A stretch of DNA of 21,238 nucleotides, taken from positions 7,607-28,844 of the forward strand of contig KN882308.1 in assembly GCA_000934455.1 (NCBI GenBank), written 5' to 3'. The stretch's first letter is position 1. Each line of letters starts with the position of its first letter. Shown piece after piece: positions 18,297 to 21,238 of this stretch. The stretch is from Apostichopus parvimensis. Taxonomy: Eukaryota > Echinodermata > Holothuroidea > Aspidochirotida > Stichopodidae. The notes beneath the pieces are model-generated. The model was not told the origin of the DNA. It was given only the letters and a program-made list of their open reading frames with translations, and did no database searches. The position numbers were made by a program, and so were the translations under genes.

Positions 18297-18920
18297 ATGG
18301 AAAATACGCTGAATATTCCACCGTCTCACCAGAGCGAGACACAGAATTTTAGTCGCTCAGAACCTAAAAATTACACCATAAGAGTGTGTGTGCGTCACCA
18401 CGTTGTAGCCTATGGCAAAAAGGATTATACAACAGAATTTGGACCAATCACAGGCCTCCACTGCTTGACTTCACTGCCGCCCCCAGAACCCAACTCTATA
18501 ACAAAAGAGCTACTCCCAAACCGATCAGCTGACCAAAATAACAATGGTTTACAGCTGCTCCGTAACGTCCGTAAAGGCAAACAAAGGGTTTTCTACTGAA
18601 CAACGTCCGTAAAAATGGACTTAAGCTCAAGTCATGGACACACTAATTCCTAGACTCCCGGGGCAACTGAACCACTCTGAGGAGTTCATTGATTCTTGGT
18701 ATCAAGTACTCCAACGGGCAGGCAGAACACCCCATAGAATCTGGAGAGAAGATTTCTGGAAAGGAAATCAAGAGCCGAGACCGACCTAGAGTCAATTATA
18801 GAAGCTCCTGAGGCAAACCGGCTACTGACAACCATCCTTCAAAAGTCAGCGAAAAGGGAGGAATCTATAGTATCGCGCCGACCAAAGGCAAACTACAGAA
18901 AGCAACCTTACAAAAGGTAG
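18297..18920 (+). pseudogene. Broken reading frames of a possible decayed coding element, unidentified
   Basis: Three short frames follow each other on the plus strand. 18297-18599 encodes 100 residues ending in a basic NVRKGKQRVFY. 18634-18789 encodes 51 residues starting MDTLIPRLPGQLNHSEEF and containing a WYQVLQRAGRTPHRIW segment. 18738-18920, in another frame, continues with ESIIEAPEANRLL and a basic end SRRPKANYRKQPYKR. Their protein-like composition, high charge and end-to-end order suggest one sequence broken by frameshifts, perhaps a gag-like nucleic-acid-binding region of a retroelement. No diagnostic motif is present, so the family is unknown and this may be coincidence. Confidence 0.35.
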
Positions 18921-21238
18921 ACGTAGGAGACTGCTCAACAAAAAACAGCTCTTTTTAGGGCCACCAAATTTCAGAAAGAGCTACCTTCCTCTCCTCAAAC
19001 ATGCAAAATGTACTTTCTCTCTCTCCTCCTTTTTCCTCGTTATCTAAATAACGCAAATATGTCCGATCAGTGAAAGCTACTAAAAGCTCCGAAAAATTCC
19101 TACACCCCCCTTTCATCGTATTTTGATCCATCTCTTTTACTATACAACACGTCACACACTACAGTACCTGGGTGGTTACTTCCTTATATTTCTACAGAAG
19201 TGGATAAGCAACATATGTACACCAAAAAAAAAACGAAAAAAGACTACATCCTCCTTTCATTACGTAAGATAATTATTCTTCCATATTTCCTCTATTATGA
19301 TGTGACCTGTTTCCTTTTGTTATGGGCATGCTTAACCTCTTGCATATTCATAACTACATTTACTGATGACGTCATCTCTACGTCATCGCCCTCGTAAGAG
19401 TCCGCGCTAGTACCGCGTCCTGATACCAGTCAGAGGTCTATACAGTGTTGTTTGGGAACCATCGCCTCTCACCCCGTTCCAATAGGACGATTCTTTGTTG
19501 TCTTGCCGTAACATTTCGTTACCTGTTTTATTCCTACCATTACTACATTCTGTCTTGACTGAAGGATCTTCAAGTCTTTCGTGACTTTCAGTTTATCTAT
19601 TTTATCTTCACTTCTACTACGGAATGGAATTCCCTTTTCCATACCATATTTGACTTCCATCCAGTGAATTAAAGCGGATCCCTTTATAACTATTACAACT
19701 GTCCTTGGATGAACTTTTATTCATTTATTAATTCCTCTTTATCGCGGATCATCGCAGAGGCCCAGCTCTACGACACCATTGAGTTCATCGACTTCAGACC
19801 AGTCTTAATAGATACGTTATTTCTTTCTATCTGGCGCCTTAAGTTACCTGTATCTCTGTTATTCACTTATTTGTAACATTCACCTTTATGATCAATATTA
19901 TTTGTAGCATATAGTAATATTATTATTCAAAATACCACTCGAAACCTCGTCCATCTTTTCTTTTATGCGTTAACACCCTTGGAAACTCTTTCTGCCGGAT
20001 ACGAATTATTTACATGTCGTTTCCGTAACACCTTTACCGCAATACAATTCATCTGGTTCTTTGCCAATTCTTCTCTGGAAGTTTACAAAATTAAGTTAAT
20101 TAGTTGGCATTAGAAGAACAAAGACAGATTACATATTGTCACAATGAAGACGCCCGGTGGGAACCAACGTTCACAGTTTTTTTTTTTCTGTTGGATATAT
20201 AACGTGTGTTCTAACTATTGCCTGTTAAACCGTCAACGAATATCGACTGACTTCTCATGACTCTGATTTTATCAAGTTTCTAAAATTACCACCTTTCGAT
20301 ATAATGTATAGAAATATTGTTTAAGGTTATTTACTTGAGAAGTGTTTGAAACTTTGTGATACTTTTCATACATAAAACAAACATTTTTTTGCCGTTAAAA
20401 CCCAATAACGAGATATGAGTTGGATTTTGCACACACAAATGACAAACCAAAAATCACGACTTGACCTTTCACCAATAACACTTTCGCCAACTTTCGGCGT
20501 ACTAATTTTGCAAGGATTAAGTTCTCTTGAACTCTTTTCTAATGTGCTGCAGGTTCTTCACTGAAGACAATCTTTTCCTCAGTTGCTCTAACAATCAGAT
20601 GGCTTCATATGATATTGTGAGGAAATAAGGAATCAAAATGCCTTTTGACATACGGATTTCAGTATCGAATAACTCATCTTCATTGTTCCTGATCCTCGGA
20701 TATACCTATAACAGTTTATCTTTGTTTATGATCTTGTCGATATAATAACATTTTACACGCGAATCCCTCAGTGCTTCTTTAATTGAAGATGAGGAAATGC
20801 TTGCTGAAATAACAGACATTGTCCAATCTTCAGTTGATTGGATGTTTGAGCGACATACGTCATTTCACAATAACTGAGCTTTATATAAGGCTGTTTTAAT
20901 AATAAAAGCGCGATTGATAGTCAATACGTCTGATTTGTTTAAACTGGTACAAAGAGCATGTAGCTTCGAATGTTTGATAGTCGAGAGAATTTATTGAATT
21001 ATGTTTATATCAAGTTATTCCTTATTCTGTGTTGCGTAATTCCTATACAAGGAAGGGAAAATGAAGATTTATAAAGCTTCGATAATCCTAAAATTAAATG
21101 AGACTTCGCAGAAGTTGAAATTTGATTAAGATTATCTCGTCGTAACATACAGGGAGAGGGATCACATGAGATCGTCTAATTCACCACTTAGTGTCAGTCT
21201 TTTAAAGATGAGGGTTCACTTCGAAACCAAATCCGACC
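18921..21238. other. Region without a recognised gene
   Basis: About 2.3 kb. It contains a perfect TGACGTCA palindrome at 19367-19374 with a nearby ACGTCA half-site at 19380-19385. No coding region, RNA gene or clear repeat was recognised. The open frames at 19200-19397 and on the minus strand at 19469-19660 lack any domain. Confidence 0.45.

Overview
This window is eukaryotic, AT-rich, intron-containing DNA, and most of it is non-coding. The one gene that can be built with confidence is a secreted fibrinogen-related (ficolin / fibrinogen-like lectin) protein. It sits among decayed transposable elements of a kind common in marine invertebrates. The best guess is an echinoderm, perhaps a sea cucumber, because small secreted fibrinogen-domain proteins and this style of LINE are familiar there. 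That is inference; nothing in the window fixes the species.

Layout. 1-239: the 3' end of an unidentified gene (last codons, stop, AATAAA), repeated at about 96% identity at 17582-17817. 240-1250: a 5'-truncated, frameshifted LINE on the minus strand, joined directly to the first copy of that gene tail. 1251-5714: non-coding DNA holding a 162-bp imperfect palindrome (3275-3436) and a foldback element whose arms are 16-bp tandem repeats (4132-4464). 5715-13961: the seven-exon fibrinogen-domain gene on the plus strand, with a poly(A) signal at 14194. Its introns hold a diverged tandem duplication (7826-8140), a 71-bp duplication of the end of exon 3 with one unit of the foldback repeat at the junction (9602-9726), and a tRNA-derived SINE-like sequence on the minus strand (10787-10875). 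14200-17490: no gene seen. 17490-17817: the second gene tail. 18226-18920: a stray foldback-repeat unit, then short broken reading frames that look like a decayed, unidentified coding element. 18921-21238: nothing recognisable.

The gene. The spliced product is 411 residues: a signal peptide, a short linker, an incomplete fibrinogen-like domain, then a complete one. The first domain has only the two exons for the amino-terminal and central parts. The third exon, which carries the calcium site and second disulfide, is absent. Both two-exon modules begin and end in intron phase 1, so one could be duplicated in frame. This architecture, the repeat-marked duplication at the exon 3 donor, and the 16-bp repeat seen at three separate places are the main points of interest. 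No RNA gene (other than the SINE-like relic), CRISPR array, toxin or viral gene was found.
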